DNA from: Cyclobacterium amurskyense
Lineage (GTDB): Bacteria > Bacteroidota > Bacteroidia > Cytophagales > Cyclobacteriaceae
DNA: 64,000 nt
NCBI RefSeq assembly: GCF_001050135.1
Contig: NZ_CP012040.1
Span: forward strand, 4,357,001-4,421,000
Direction of reading: 5' to 3'
A program made the position numbers and the translations under genes. This document shows positions 28,593-37,236 of the stretch, in pieces (position 1 is the stretch's first letter; each line of letters opens with the position of its first letter). The notes under the pieces are model-generated. The model did not search any database. It saw only the letters and a list, made by a program, of their open reading frames with translations, and was not told the DNA's origin.

Positions 28593-29651
28593 TCATTTGA
28601 ATGTAATGGTTACTTTTTTCTGTGCTATCTCGAAGTCGAAGCCATAGGCAAAACCTAAGCTTTCTAAAACATTGCTTAAATATTTGTCTTTAAATTCGCC
28701 TGAAATGGCTATTGTGGAAGATGGCGTGCCTTTGAATCCTATTTCCACTCCATACCAGCGCTCGAGTGTAATCTTAAACTCCGAAAATGAAACATCTGTA
28801 AATTTTAGGGTGCCATCCTTCCACAGGAATGCAGTTTGTCTATCGAAGTTCCTTTTTCTCATTGTACCATGCCCCTCCATGATTACCTCTTCCCCAGGCT
28901 GGAGTAGCAACGATTCACTTTCCGATTCTTCTTTGAAAACTTTCACCTGACCGGTAGCCAATTGTACATTTACCCTGTCCTTGTCATAGGAAATAATATT
29001 GAAGGAAGTTCCCAAAGCAGTGGTAACGAGGTCACCGCTAAATACCCTGAAGGGCAATAAACTATCTTTAGCCACCTCAAAAAACGATTCGCCATTTAAA
29101 AAAATGTCTCTGTCAGCTTTTCCGAAATCGTTTTTGAAGCGAATTTGACTTTCAGCATTCAAAATTACAGTGGACCCATCCGGTAAATGTATTTTGGATT
29201 TTTGACCTTTGGGATTTGATTTAGTGATCCATTTGGCTCCTTCCTGAAGCATGGCTCTGTGGTCTATCTCTTTTTCCGTGGAGTTTTTTAATTGTAAAAA
29301 ACCTACAACAGACACTATTAACAAAAAAGTAATGACAGCGGCTTTTGCACCATATCGATGAATAGCATAATCATTTGATTTTTTTTGTTTTGGGTGTAGC
29401 GGAATGGTCTGTTTATTGATCCTTTGTTGTATTTTTTGGTGCAAAACCCGCTCCTTTTCTGCAGTCCAGTCATTTCCTGGGAGATCTAGTTCCAAAAGAA
29501 CAGCTTTGGCCTCATTGAAAACTTCAAGCTTTTCTGGATTTTCCGTTAGCCACTTGTTCCATGACAAGCCACTTTCTGCATCATTTCTCAACACCCACTT
29601 CCGGAAGGAGAAATCATCAATAAAATCATCTATGGCGTTGAAATCGTTCAT
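28593..29651 (-). CDS. FecR-type anti-sigma factor
   Basis: 352 residues. Cytoplasmic N-terminal part (1-105) with WLTENPEKLEVFNEAKAVL, one membrane helix about 109-125 (VITFLLIVSVVGFLQL), FecR domain in the periplasm about 155-250 (KIHLPDGSTVILNAESQIRF, GESFFEVAKD, VTTALGTSFNIISYD, VQLATGQVKVF) and a C-terminal STN-like domain about 280-352 (LKFTDVSFSEFKITLERWY). It holds the sigma factor inactive until the STN domain of the SusC signals. Located between the sigma gene and susC, as is usual. Confidence 0.95.
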   Translation of the reverse strand: MNDFNAIDDFIDDFSFRKWVLRNDAESGLSWNKWLTENPEKLEVFNEAKAVLLELDLPGNDWTAEKERVLHQKIQQRINKQTIPLHPKQKKSNDYAIHRYGAKAAVITFLLIVSVVGFLQLKNSTEKEIDHRAMLQEGAKWITKSNPKGQKSKIHLPDGSTVILNAESQIRFKNDFGKADRDIFLNGESFFEVAKDSLLPFRVFSGDLVTTALGTSFNIISYDKDRVNVQLATGQVKVFKEESESESLLLQPGEEVIMEGHGTMRKRNFDRQTAFLWKDGTLKFTDVSFSEFKITLERWYGVEIGFKGTPSSTIAISGEFKDKYLSNVLESLGFAYGFDFEIAQKKVTITFK

Positions 29652-29779
29652 TTTGGATCTTTAACAACAGAGAGCGATTTATGGGAAAAATCTCATCTCT
29701 TGATCCAGAAAATATTTAATAATTACATAAAATATAATTTATTCAGTATTCATTTCATTTATATTAATTATATGGAGTA

Positions 29780-30379
29780 TTATTGAATAAATAAAAATAT
29801 CAGTCCGCCAATTTTAATTGATCTTCTTGAAAAAGGTAGGATTTTTTTTAATTTTTTTAAGCCTTTAAATATTAAATTGTATACCGAGGGTACTTGCACA
29901 TTCATCAATTTTGAAATTTCGTCATAGGAAAGTTCTTGGATATACCTTAAATAAATGGCTTCTTTTTGCCTGAGGGGTATTTGATCAAGGGCCAGGCTGA
30001 TTTTATTATGGGATTCCAGAATTATTTGATTCTCATCAAGGATTTCTAAAAAGGACATTTCCCATTTAAATTTAGAATGTACCTCTTCTAAGGATTCGTT
30101 TTTATTAGATATCTTTACTTTCTTGATAAGCTCTCTACGAAAACAAGCAAATAAGTAAAATTTGATAGAATTTTTAATGCTTATATTCTCCTTCAAATCC
30201 CAAATATGAACAAACAAGTCTTGGATGACATCTTCTATTAAGCTTGTATCTTGAGTAAATTTGTGACCATATTTATAGAGATCTTTGGAAAAGGTCTTAT
30301 AAATATAGGAAAATGCCTGTTGGTTACCGGATTTGATCAGGTACCATATTTCAACTTCAGGGAGCGAAGAAAAATCCAT
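29780..30379 (-). CDS. ECF RNA polymerase sigma factor (Bacteroidota FecI-like)
   Basis: 199 residues. Region 2 about 25-90 (AFSYIYKTFSKDLYKYG, DTSLIEDVIQDLFVHIWD) and region 4 about 130-180 (LDQIPLRQKEAIYLRYIQ, LSYDEISKLMNVQVPSVYNL, a helix-turn-helix). A hydrophobic tail (IGGLIFLFIQ) ends the protein. Region 1.1 and 3 are absent, as in ECF sigma factors. It should direct RNA polymerase to the susC promoter when released by the FecR protein encoded 128 bases downstream. Confidence 0.95.
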   Translation of the reverse strand: MDFSSLPEVEIWYLIKSGNQQAFSYIYKTFSKDLYKYGHKFTQDTSLIEDVIQDLFVHIWDLKENISIKNSIKFYLFACFRRELIKKVKISNKNESLEEVHSKFKWEMSFLEILDENQIILESHNKISLALDQIPLRQKEAIYLRYIQELSYDEISKLMNVQVPSVYNLIFKGLKKLKKILPFSRRSIKIGGLIFLFIQ

Positions 30380-30457
30380 TTTACAGAGTATTATTTTGGG
30401 TTAAAGACTAATCATATGAATGATTACCAAACTATATACTTAAAATTAATTAATGAG

Positions 30458-30465
30458 CAAAGATA
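30458..30465 (-). promoter_or_regulatory. Possible -7 box of the sigma factor gene
   Basis: On the minus strand TATCTTTG fits the Bacteroidota TAnnTTTG consensus, 79 bases upstream of the sigma gene start. I see no good TTTG at the -33 distance, so this is weak. Confidence 0.3.
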
Positions 30466-30562
30466 TTTTATATAATTGGTTTAATTCCTTTGAATAATTA
30501 GAGTAATACTTTAATAGATCAAAATTTTAGCAAAGGAAACTTGAATCATTACAGGTGGATGT

Positions 30563-30578
30563 GAAAGTAGTAAAAGGT
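30563..30578 (+). other. Short match to the 3' end of the cytochrome gene
   Basis: GAAAGTAGTAAAAGGT is identical to 18890-18905 in the cytochrome gene and lies directly before repeat copy B, whereas in copy A the same 16-mer is 262 bases before the repeat. In frame, upstream text reads ES-L-x-V-D-V-K-V-V-K-G, echoing ESIIDPGAKVVKG of the cytochrome. It looks like a remnant of the duplicated region. Confidence 0.5.
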
Positions 30579-30580
30579 GA

Positions 30581-31550
30581 AAATTCCATAGCATTATATT
30601 TTAAAAGATTAAAGTAATAATGTAAATTGGAAGTAAAAATTGATATGAGGCCATTGTTCTACTTAATATTCCTATGTTTGCCAACTTTAATTTTAAGTTG
30701 CCAATCTGCTCAGAAAGAGGAGCAAAAATCCAATGCTGTAAGTGAGGTTAAGACGGTATCAATTAACCTAAGAAAAAAAGTAAAGTCAGAGAGCGAAGCT
30801 AATAGCTGGGAAACGGTTGAATATACTGAATCCTGGGATCCTAAAAGGACGGCAATCATTGTGACCGATATGTGGGATAGGCATTGGTGTGAAAGTGCTA
30901 CCCAAAGAGTGGCCGAATTGGCTCCGGTCATGAATAAAACTTTGAATAATGCCAGAGAAATGGGAGTGACCATTATCCATGCCCCAAGTGGAACAATGGA
31001 TTTTTATATTGACGCACCGCAAAGGAAGGCAGCAATGCAAATTCCAAGTCATAAGGCTCCAGAAGGGTTTCCAATCGATGATTGGTGTTACCTTGACAAA
31101 AATAAAGAAGCTGCTCTACCCATAGACGACAGTGATGGGGGCTGTGATAGGCCTTGTGTCGATGGGGAGCCATGCGAAGAGATGACCGCATGGACCAGAC
31201 AAACAGCTGATATTAGCATTGAAGACAAAGATTTTATCACTGACCAAGGACAGGAAGTTTACAATATTATGGTTGAAAACAATATAGACCATATAGTGGT
31301 TATGGGGGTGCATCTGAACATGTGTGTCCTGGGAAGACCTTTTGCCATCCGTCAGTTGGCCAATCTTGATAAAAATGTGGTGCTGATGCGGGACATGACT
31401 GATACCATGTACAATCCGGAAATGCCTCCTTATGTAGACCATTTTGAGGGAACTCGTTTGGTAATAGACCATGTAGAAAAATACTGGGCCCCTACAATGG
31501 TAAGTACCGATTTCACTGGTGATACTGCCTTTGCCTTTAATGAGAAATAG
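30581..31550 (+). repeat. 970-bp direct repeat, copy B (isochorismatase-like gene)
   Basis: Second copy of 19168-20137, same orientation. Together the two copies bracket the sigma/FecR/SusCD/sulfatase locus. Ends at the stop codon; downstream sequence differs completely from copy A. Confidence 0.95.
30645..31550 (+). CDS. Isochorismatase-family cysteine hydrolase lipoprotein, copy B
   Basis: 301 residues, same domain layout as copy A at 19232 (lipid Cys19, Asp75, nucleophile Cys227, Cys-containing insertion 140-185). Only four residues differ (10, 172, 179, 184), and three lie in or beside the Cys-rich insertion, so both copies are probably functional. The promoter region is shared for only 64 bases, so the copies may be expressed differently: this one is divergent from the sigma factor gene. 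Confidence 0.88.
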   Translation: MRPLFYLIFLCLPTLILSCQSAQKEEQKSNAVSEVKTVSINLRKKVKSESEANSWETVEYTESWDPKRTAIIVTDMWDRHWCESATQRVAELAPVMNKTLNNAREMGVTIIHAPSGTMDFYIDAPQRKAAMQIPSHKAPEGFPIDDWCYLDKNKEAALPIDDSDGGCDRPCVDGEPCEEMTAWTRQTADISIEDKDFITDQGQEVYNIMVENNIDHIVVMGVHLNMCVLGRPFAIRQLANLDKNVVLMRDMTDTMYNPEMPPYVDHFEGTRLVIDHVEKYWAPTMVSTDFTGDTAFAFNEK

Positions 31551-31640
31551 GGGAGTTGTATATTGGGAAACTTCTCCTTTTTGATAGAAATATCAATCCC
31601 AAAATGATTTAATGCACACTATAATTAAATTAAAACCAAA

Positions 31641-32123
31641 ATGAAATTTTCCCCAATTTCAATTGAAGAATATGTGAAAAAGCACTTGAAAAACAACCCA
31701 AGTGAAAATGGAAAAGATTTAAGGAAACGGCTTGAAATGGCATTAGCTGATTATAAAAAAGGAGTCAAATGTTCCTGTGGGAACGACATTTGGGTTATAG
31801 GTGCCGCCACTGTCGGAAATAGTTGCTTTACCTGTATTACAGGGGAAAGCGATCCAAACAATGATTATGAAATTGAATCCGCAATAAAAAAGAATAAATC
31901 CGCTGGTCGAAGGCACATAGACGAAATCCCTCCTTCCGAAATAAATGGATTCTTTGATGATGATGGATATGAGATTAGTACTGATTTAATACAAAAACCA
32001 TCTTTGTGCATTACCTGTGTCCATAATGACAATCCCCAAGAGGAAATACTTTGCAATTTGACACGAATTGACCAAAAAGATGCAAAAGAGTTTATTTGCT
32101 TTGGGTATAAAGAAAGGAAATAA
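31641..32123 (+). CDS. Unknown protein with zinc-ribbon-like and four-cysteine modules
   Basis: 160 residues, no signal peptide. N-terminal helical part (1-40). Then KCSCGND and NSCFTC give C-x-C-x15-C-x2-C (44, 46, 62, 65), like a zinc ribbon. The C-terminal part has C-x2-C-x11-C-x14-C (123, 126, 138, 153) followed by an aromatic (CFGY), the same pattern as each half of the 82-residue protein at 3705. I do not recognise the family. Metal binding is inferred from spacing. It follows copy B of the isochorismatase-like gene by 90 bases. Confidence 0.75.
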   Translation: MKFSPISIEEYVKKHLKNNPSENGKDLRKRLEMALADYKKGVKCSCGNDIWVIGAATVGNSCFTCITGESDPNNDYEIESAIKKNKSAGRRHIDEIPPSEINGFFDDDGYEISTDLIQKPSLCITCVHNDNPQEEILCNLTRIDQKDAKEFICFGYKERK

Positions 32124-32239
32124 ATTTTGCGAGTTTTTATCCAATGCTAAATTCAATCAGGGCATAGATATTCACTAGTATGTTAACAATTGACATCCTA
32201 TTATGAATTGATTAATTCTATAGAAAAACTACAAAGAAT

Positions 32240-33496
32240 ATGCCCATTACCTCAAGCTCTCTTACTTATATTTGCCATCATAAAGTAAATCTTAATCATT
32301 TCAACCCCTGTTTTTGGCTATTTGGGTACTTGTTTTTATTTATTATAAGCGGTTGTAATAAGAAAACGCAAACTGAAAAACAAGAGGGGGGAATAGGACT
32401 GGTTATTGTAGATATTTCTGAATCCCGAACTGGGAAATTATCTGAATTTTTTGAGCCTGAAATCGACTATATTTGGTTGGAAGATGAGTTGGATGAGGCA
32501 CAACTTAATGTCGGCTTACATCAAATCCGCTTTTATGGAGATAAAATTTATAACCTTGATATTTACAATTGCAAGTGCATTTCAATTTTCAATAAGGCAG
32601 GAAAGTATATAGGAAAGATAGATGCTTTTGGAGAGGGGCCCGGTGAATACTTGGACTTTGATGCTTTGACATTTGTAAATGAGGAACTGGTTTTGTTAGG
32701 GGTTTACCCTAGAAAGATAATGTGGTTCAGCCTGGAAGGGGAGTTTCTACGTGAATTGACCTTAAAAGCCCCCTTTGGTCCGGGTGTGTTTTCTGAATTT
32801 GACAACCGCTATTATTCCTACAATTCCGCGAGAAAAACAGGAGAATTTTTTATCCAAACCTTGAATGAAAATTTGCAGGATACTATTAATTTCTTGCCAT
32901 ACTACTCCGAAAGACTTGAAAGTGAGATGTCGGGCCGGAACTATTTTCAAAAAAGCAAACAACATCTTTATTTTGGGATGACTTTTCTCGATACCATTTA
33001 TCAATTCCATAATCAACAAATGGTTCCCATGTTTACTTTTGACTATGGAAATTATGGTCAAAACCTGGAAGAATTAAAGAGACTGGAATTAAGGGATAGA
33101 CTTAAAATCATTAATAGCCGTGTAAAATTATTCTTTAGAGGTCAATACCGAGTTTCAGAAAAACAGTTTTACACCTTTTTTAGTTACGAAAAGAAAGTTT
33201 ACAACCTATTTTATGACAGGGAAAAATCACAATCCCATGTGATTGAAGGCAATCTAATCAACGATATCGATGAAGGGCATGATCCAAAGTCAATAGGCTA
33301 TGGTTTTGAACCGGGGAAAGTGGGGACAAGAATAGCTGGTAAAGACCTTTATCATGCATTGGTGGAAAAGAAAAAGCAAATGGGGAAGGAGGATTTTGAG
33401 AATTGGGCTAATAGTAAAGGTAAAAACTTCGCAAAAACAGCCTTGGCGGCAAAAGACTCTGAAAACCCGGTGCTTATTGTTTATAGCCTAAAGTGA
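32240..33496 (+). CDS. 6-bladed beta-propeller lipoprotein
   Basis: 418 residues; long leader and lipoprotein signal ending FIISGC (about residue 38). It resembles the Bacteroidota 6-bladed propeller family met near SusCD loci: SESRTGKLSEFFEPEIDYIWLE at the start, the signature GKIDAFGEGPGEYLDFDAL, and blades with WFSLEGEFLRELTL and FYTFFSYEKKVYNLFYD. Family members are surface or periplasmic and of unknown role, probably ligand binding. No enzyme residues are recognised. Confidence 0.8.
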   Translation: MPITSSSLTYICHHKVNLNHFNPCFWLFGYLFLFIISGCNKKTQTEKQEGGIGLVIVDISESRTGKLSEFFEPEIDYIWLEDELDEAQLNVGLHQIRFYGDKIYNLDIYNCKCISIFNKAGKYIGKIDAFGEGPGEYLDFDALTFVNEELVLLGVYPRKIMWFSLEGEFLRELTLKAPFGPGVFSEFDNRYYSYNSARKTGEFFIQTLNENLQDTINFLPYYSERLESEMSGRNYFQKSKQHLYFGMTFLDTIYQFHNQQMVPMFTFDYGNYGQNLEELKRLELRDRLKIINSRVKLFFRGQYRVSEKQFYTFFSYEKKVYNLFYDREKSQSHVIEGNLINDIDEGHDPKSIGYGFEPGKVGTRIAGKDLYHALVEKKKQMGKEDFENWANSKGKNFAKTALAAKDSENPVLIVYSLK

Positions 33497-33679
33497 CCTT
33501 TTATTCCGCTGGCCTAGGTGCCTCTATTGAAAAAGTAATTCGGAAGGTGTGATCAGAATAGGAAACCTGAATGGGTTAAACTATTGAAGTAACAGGTGTC
33601 AGACTGTGAAGTAATGAATTGATAATTAAATGACCTTGGCGGTATTGATGCATTAATTGCAGCAATACCGCCAAAATCT

Positions 33680-34477
33680 TTACCAGCTCCCACCGGCGCC
33701 GCCACCACCAAAACTACCACCACCAAAACCGCCGAAGCCACCGCCTCCGCCACCAAAGCTGCCTCCTCCGGAAGAAAAATCCCCAAATTTACCTCGACTC
33801 CCTCCAAGCATATTGGCTAGCAATAAGGTGGTGAAGAAATCCACTCCGCCTCGTTTTCCTCCCATATGGTTGTTGTTGTCATTTCGGTTTCTGATCAGGG
33901 TAAGGATCACAAAGCCTACGATCAATATCAAGAAGAGGGGGAGTCCTCCTCCCGGTTTTTCTGAGGAGCCAAGGTCCTCTGCCTTATATTCTCCGGAAGC
34001 TAGTTTGAAGATCATATCAGTGGCCTGATCCAAGCCGGTATAATAATTTTCTGTACGAAAGTTAGGAACGATCAACTGCTCTACAATTCTTTTCGCCAAA
34101 GCATCCGGAATTGCTCCCTCCATTCCATAACCTGTGGCGATAAATACCTTTCGGTCCTTCATTGCCGCCAGGATAAGTACCCCATTGTCCTTGTCTGCTC
34201 TACCGATTCCCCATTGATCCCCCAACTGAAAAGCATAATCACTGATGTCATAAGGCCCGACAGAATTGATTAAAACGATACTTACCTCCGAAGAGGTACT
34301 GTCATTATAAGCCACTAGCTTGGTCTCCAGCTGTCGGACTTCATTGGCTGATAGTGTCTTTGAAAAATCATTAACCAAGCGAGGAGGGTTAGGCTTTTCA
34401 GGAAAATCCCCCTGAGCCCAGCTAGCCAATGAAAGTACCAATAATAACAAGGAAAGGAAAAGCTGTTTTTTAATCAT
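33680..34477 (-). CDS. TPM-domain membrane protein with Gly-rich tail
   Basis: 265 residues. Signal peptide 1-21 (SWAQ end), TPM domain about 30-155 (LVNDFSKTLSANEVRQLETKL, SEVSIVLINSVG, WGIGRADKDNGVLILAAMKD, IATGYGMEGAIPD), a membrane helix about 182-198 (LPLFLILIVGFVILTLI), and a glycine/serine-rich cytoplasmic tail ending GGGGAGGSW. This is the YgcG-like layout. TPM proteins are linked to envelope maintenance and photosystem repair in other organisms; the role here is not known. Last gene of the lemA operon, 6 bases after the previous one. Confidence 0.9.
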   Translation of the reverse strand: MIKKQLFLSLLLLVLSLASWAQGDFPEKPNPPRLVNDFSKTLSANEVRQLETKLVAYNDSTSSEVSIVLINSVGPYDISDYAFQLGDQWGIGRADKDNGVLILAAMKDRKVFIATGYGMEGAIPDALAKRIVEQLIVPNFRTENYYTGLDQATDMIFKLASGEYKAEDLGSSEKPGGGLPLFLILIVGFVILTLIRNRNDNNNHMGGKRGGVDFFTTLLLANMLGGSRGKFGDFSSGGGSFGGGGGGFGGFGGGSFGGGGAGGSW

Positions 34478-34483
34478 GATGTC

Positions 34484-34918
34484 TTATTCAAAGGATATTT
34501 CGTCAGGGAGTTCATTGATGTCTCCTTCATGGTCATAGGGGAAATGCTGCTGCAGTTGCTTGCCTGACATTTCTATGCCTATTCTAAGCCCTTCAGTATA
34601 GGCTTTTGTCTTAAAATGAACAAGCATTTCTTCCTTGATATTTTCCCAAAAGTCTTTGGGAACTACCTGGTTAATTCCTGCATCTCCGAGAATGGCAAAC
34701 TTATGGTCCACCACAGCAAGATAAAACAGCACCGCATTGCGCTGTGCTGTTTTATGCATTTTGAGTTTTTCAAACACTTCAGCAGCCCTGTCAAGCACAT
34801 CACCTTTGCAGTTGTTTTCGATATGCACTTGAATTTCCCCTGAGGTTTCTTTTTCGGCATTCTTGATTGCGCCAATGATACTTTCTCGGTCTGCCTTACT
34901 AAATAATTTTTCGGCCAT
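34484..34918 (-). CDS. TPM-domain protein, soluble
   Basis: 144 residues, no signal peptide. TPM domain spans most of the protein: RESIIGAIKNAEKETSGEIQVHI, FEKLKMHKTAQRNAVLFYLAV, KFAILGDAGINQVVPKDFW, and EGLRIGIEMSGKQLQQHFPY. It lies between lemA (11 bases upstream) and the membrane TPM protein, a conserved three-gene arrangement in Bacteroidota. Confidence 0.9.
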   Translation of the reverse strand: MAEKLFSKADRESIIGAIKNAEKETSGEIQVHIENNCKGDVLDRAAEVFEKLKMHKTAQRNAVLFYLAVVDHKFAILGDAGINQVVPKDFWENIKEEMLVHFKTKAYTEGLRIGIEMSGKQLQQHFPYDHEGDINELPDEISFE

Positions 34919-34929
34919 AATTGTCCTAT

Positions 34930-35520
34930 TTAAAATTCTACCGTTGGGGCATTTTCTGATCCAGCAGATGCTTCGAAATAACCTTTGGTTTCAAATCCAT
35001 ACCATCCTGCAAACATATTATTTGGGAAAGTTCTCAGGTTGGAATTGTAGCTCTGCACAGATTGATTGAAATTTCTTCTTGCTACTGCAATCCTGTTCTC
35101 AGTGCCTTCCAATTGGGCCTGCAGCTCAAGAAAGTTCTGGTTGGCTTTCAAGTCAGGATATCTTTCTACGGCCACCAGTAACCTGCTAAGCGATCCGCTC
35201 AATTGATCTTGCGCATTCTGAAATTTTGCGATGTTTTCAGGAGTAAGGTCATCGGCCTGCAAATTAATGGATGTGGCTTTAGAACGTGCTTCGATGACAC
35301 CGGTAAGGGTTTCTTGTTCAAAGTCCGCATAACCTTTCACTGTATTGACCAAATTTGGAATTAGGTCAGCTCTTCTTTGGTATTGGGTCTCCACTTCCGC
35401 CCACTGACCGTTGATGGTTTCTTCAGTTTGCACGAAAGTGTTGTACACGCCTACCGCTTTGGAGTATACAATGAACCCGATCACTGCGATGATGGCTATA
35501 GGAATTAATATTTTTTTCAT
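34930..35520 (-). CDS. lemA: LemA family protein
   Basis: 196 residues. One N-terminal membrane helix (KILIPIAIIAVIGFIVYS), then the helical LemA bundle: NGQWAEVETQYQRRADLIPNLVNTVKGYADFE, LSRLLVAVERYPDLKANQNFLELQAQLEGTENRIAVARRNFNQ-SVQSYN, and the typical end FPNNMFAGWYGF. Family function is unsettled (envelope stress or surface exposure). It heads the operon with two TPM genes. Confidence 0.95.
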   Translation of the reverse strand: MKKILIPIAIIAVIGFIVYSKAVGVYNTFVQTEETINGQWAEVETQYQRRADLIPNLVNTVKGYADFEQETLTGVIEARSKATSINLQADDLTPENIAKFQNAQDQLSGSLSRLLVAVERYPDLKANQNFLELQAQLEGTENRIAVARRNFNQSVQSYNSNLRTFPNNMFAGWYGFETKGYFEASAGSENAPTVEF

Positions 35521-36036
35521 GGTAAGAATATTTATAAAAACAATGAAGTTATATGACGTAAATTTTGACTTGAGGTTTCCCTGAATGGGTGATTTTTCAA
35601 GAAAATCAGTACAAAAGAAGCAGATTTCGCCAATTATGACAAGCTTTTGCTTAGAGAAAGCAAGAGCAATTCCAAGTCAAGCAGCTCACTACACTTTGGA
35701 CAAGTCCAGATTATCGCTGTATCCCATAAAAACGAGCTGCGATGCGCTTTTCCCCTGCATTCCTTGTTGTGAATATCAAAGTTACCACATTAAATTTAGA
35801 AAACAGCCTAAGCCAAAATAAGGCTTTTTTTAGGATAGAAGTGGATTATAGGAAAAGGCTATGTATTAAGTGGTTAGGGGATACTTTGCCACTGGAGTAT
35901 GAGCTTGTCGAAGACAGCGGAACCGAAATATTAATAACCCCACACATAGGTTGCTGAGCGGAGCCTAAGCAAGGGAAGACGATGACAACTATTACAAATG
36001 GCCACTAAAAGAATCCTTTTCTAAATTCAATTAAAA
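35521..36036. other. 516-bp intergenic region without gene
   Basis: Space upstream of lemA and downstream of the glycosyltransferase gene (both minus strand). Short open frames on the plus strand here have no recognisable protein features. No repeat copy or strong hairpin was seen. Confidence 0.55.
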
Positions 36037-37212
36037 TTAGAGCTTTAGAGAGATATAGTGCTTAAGTGAAGCATTTAATATATAAATTCTTTGTGCGGCG
36101 AATATTATTATGATAGGGATCAATGGCAGAAAAAATCTTCCATCCCAATCGACGGTTGTTATTCCTACTATTAGGATATGAAGTACTAAGTAAATTAAAA
36201 TGAAAAATTTTACAAAATTATTTGTGATGACTATCTGCCAAAGAGCTAAAATATTAATTGGCAAAAGTATAATTATATTATACAGATTGTGTTTTAAAGA
36301 CCAATAGGGCCGTATATGCATTAAAAAAAAGTATATTTTTTTTAAAAATAAAATGCACCAAAATTCGAAATTGAAGAATATAAAATGAATTAATCTTATT
36401 AGTGGAGGGAATTGAGGGGGCAACAGATTTAATTCTGGAACAGTATGGGTTAGACTATTGTATTCTGCCTTTTGAGGTAGGCTTAAAATATTATAGATTA
36501 TTTCCCCAAACTGATAGTTTTCAATGATTTGAAAAGTTTCAATCATCATGTTGATTAGATACCCTATCATGAAATAAACCAGGAAAAAAGTGATTATTTT
36601 GATCCTCAGATGCCATTTTGAATGTAACCAAAAATACAAATAGGCTGTGCTAGCTATAGATAGTATAATTACTATGCCTGTGGGTTTAGAAAATGTGGTT
36701 AAAATTGTAAAAAACACACTAAGCGCTATGTTCGTAACGGTGAATTTTTTTTGAATAAATGTTTTAGCCAAAAAATAAAAAGTAAATACGATATTGTTGA
36801 AATAAGAAGATTCGCATAAAATATATGAGTTCCAAATACTGATTTCAATAAATACTAAAAAAAGAACGCCTCCAATTAATGGAGTAGGAGTGGTTCCATG
36901 AAAAATTTTAATTGTTTTATATAGAAACACTAACCCAAATAGGGAATATAAGTATTGAAATAAGATTAAATTTAGTTCATTGTATGAACCGGTAAGTGCA
37001 TGTACGATAAATATTAAAATCACATATCCTATATACCAAAAATTGTGTTTTTCAATATAAAATCCATCTTCTAAATTACGAGCATAATCTAAGTACCTTG
37101 CGGAATCAGTTACGTTTTTTACTCCCAAATGATTAAAAATGAAAAATGAGACGATAAGGAATAGCACCAAAAGAATTAATAAATCACTTGCTTCCTTTTT
37201 AATTATACCCAT
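36037..37212 (-). CDS. Multi-pass membrane glycosyltransferase (GT39/ArnT-like)
   Basis: 391 residues with about 10-12 membrane segments (LLILLVLFLIVSFFIF, YLYSLFGLVFLYK, IIIILLPINILALWQI). The first periplasmic loop carries VTDSARYLDYARNLEDG, like the acidic loop that holds the catalytic Asp in polyprenyl-phosphate sugar transferases of the PMT/ArnT type. It probably moves a sugar from a lipid carrier to an acceptor outside the inner membrane. Many homologues are poorly characterised, so acceptor and sugar are unknown. I chose the ATG at 37212; a TTG at 37236 is possible. Lower GC than its neighbours by eye. Confidence 0.7.
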   Translation of the reverse strand: MGIIKKEASDLLILLVLFLIVSFFIFNHLGVKNVTDSARYLDYARNLEDGFYIEKHNFWYIGYVILIFIVHALTGSYNELNLILFQYLYSLFGLVFLYKTIKIFHGTTPTPLIGGVLFLVFIEISIWNSYILCESSYFNNIVFTFYFLAKTFIQKKFTVTNIALSVFFTILTTFSKPTGIVIILSIASTAYLYFWLHSKWHLRIKIITFFLVYFMIGYLINMMIETFQIIENYQFGEIIYNILSLPQKAEYNSLTHTVPELNLLPPQFPPLIRLIHFIFFNFEFWCILFLKKIYFFLMHIRPYWSLKHNLYNIIILLPINILALWQIVITNNFVKFFILIYLVLHILIVGITTVDWDGRFFLPLIPIIIIFAAQRIYILNASLKHYISLKL

Positions 37213-37236
37213 AGCTAAAATTCCCTTAACGACCAA

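Noticed and set aside
19168..31550. Composite transposon
   Set aside because: The flanking repeats hold a cysteine hydrolase gene, not a transposase, and show no terminal inverted repeats, so recombination by homology is the better reading.
35585..35957. Two short plus-strand frames upstream of lemA
   Set aside because: No recognisable composition, start context or homology pattern; both look like chance frames in spacer DNA.
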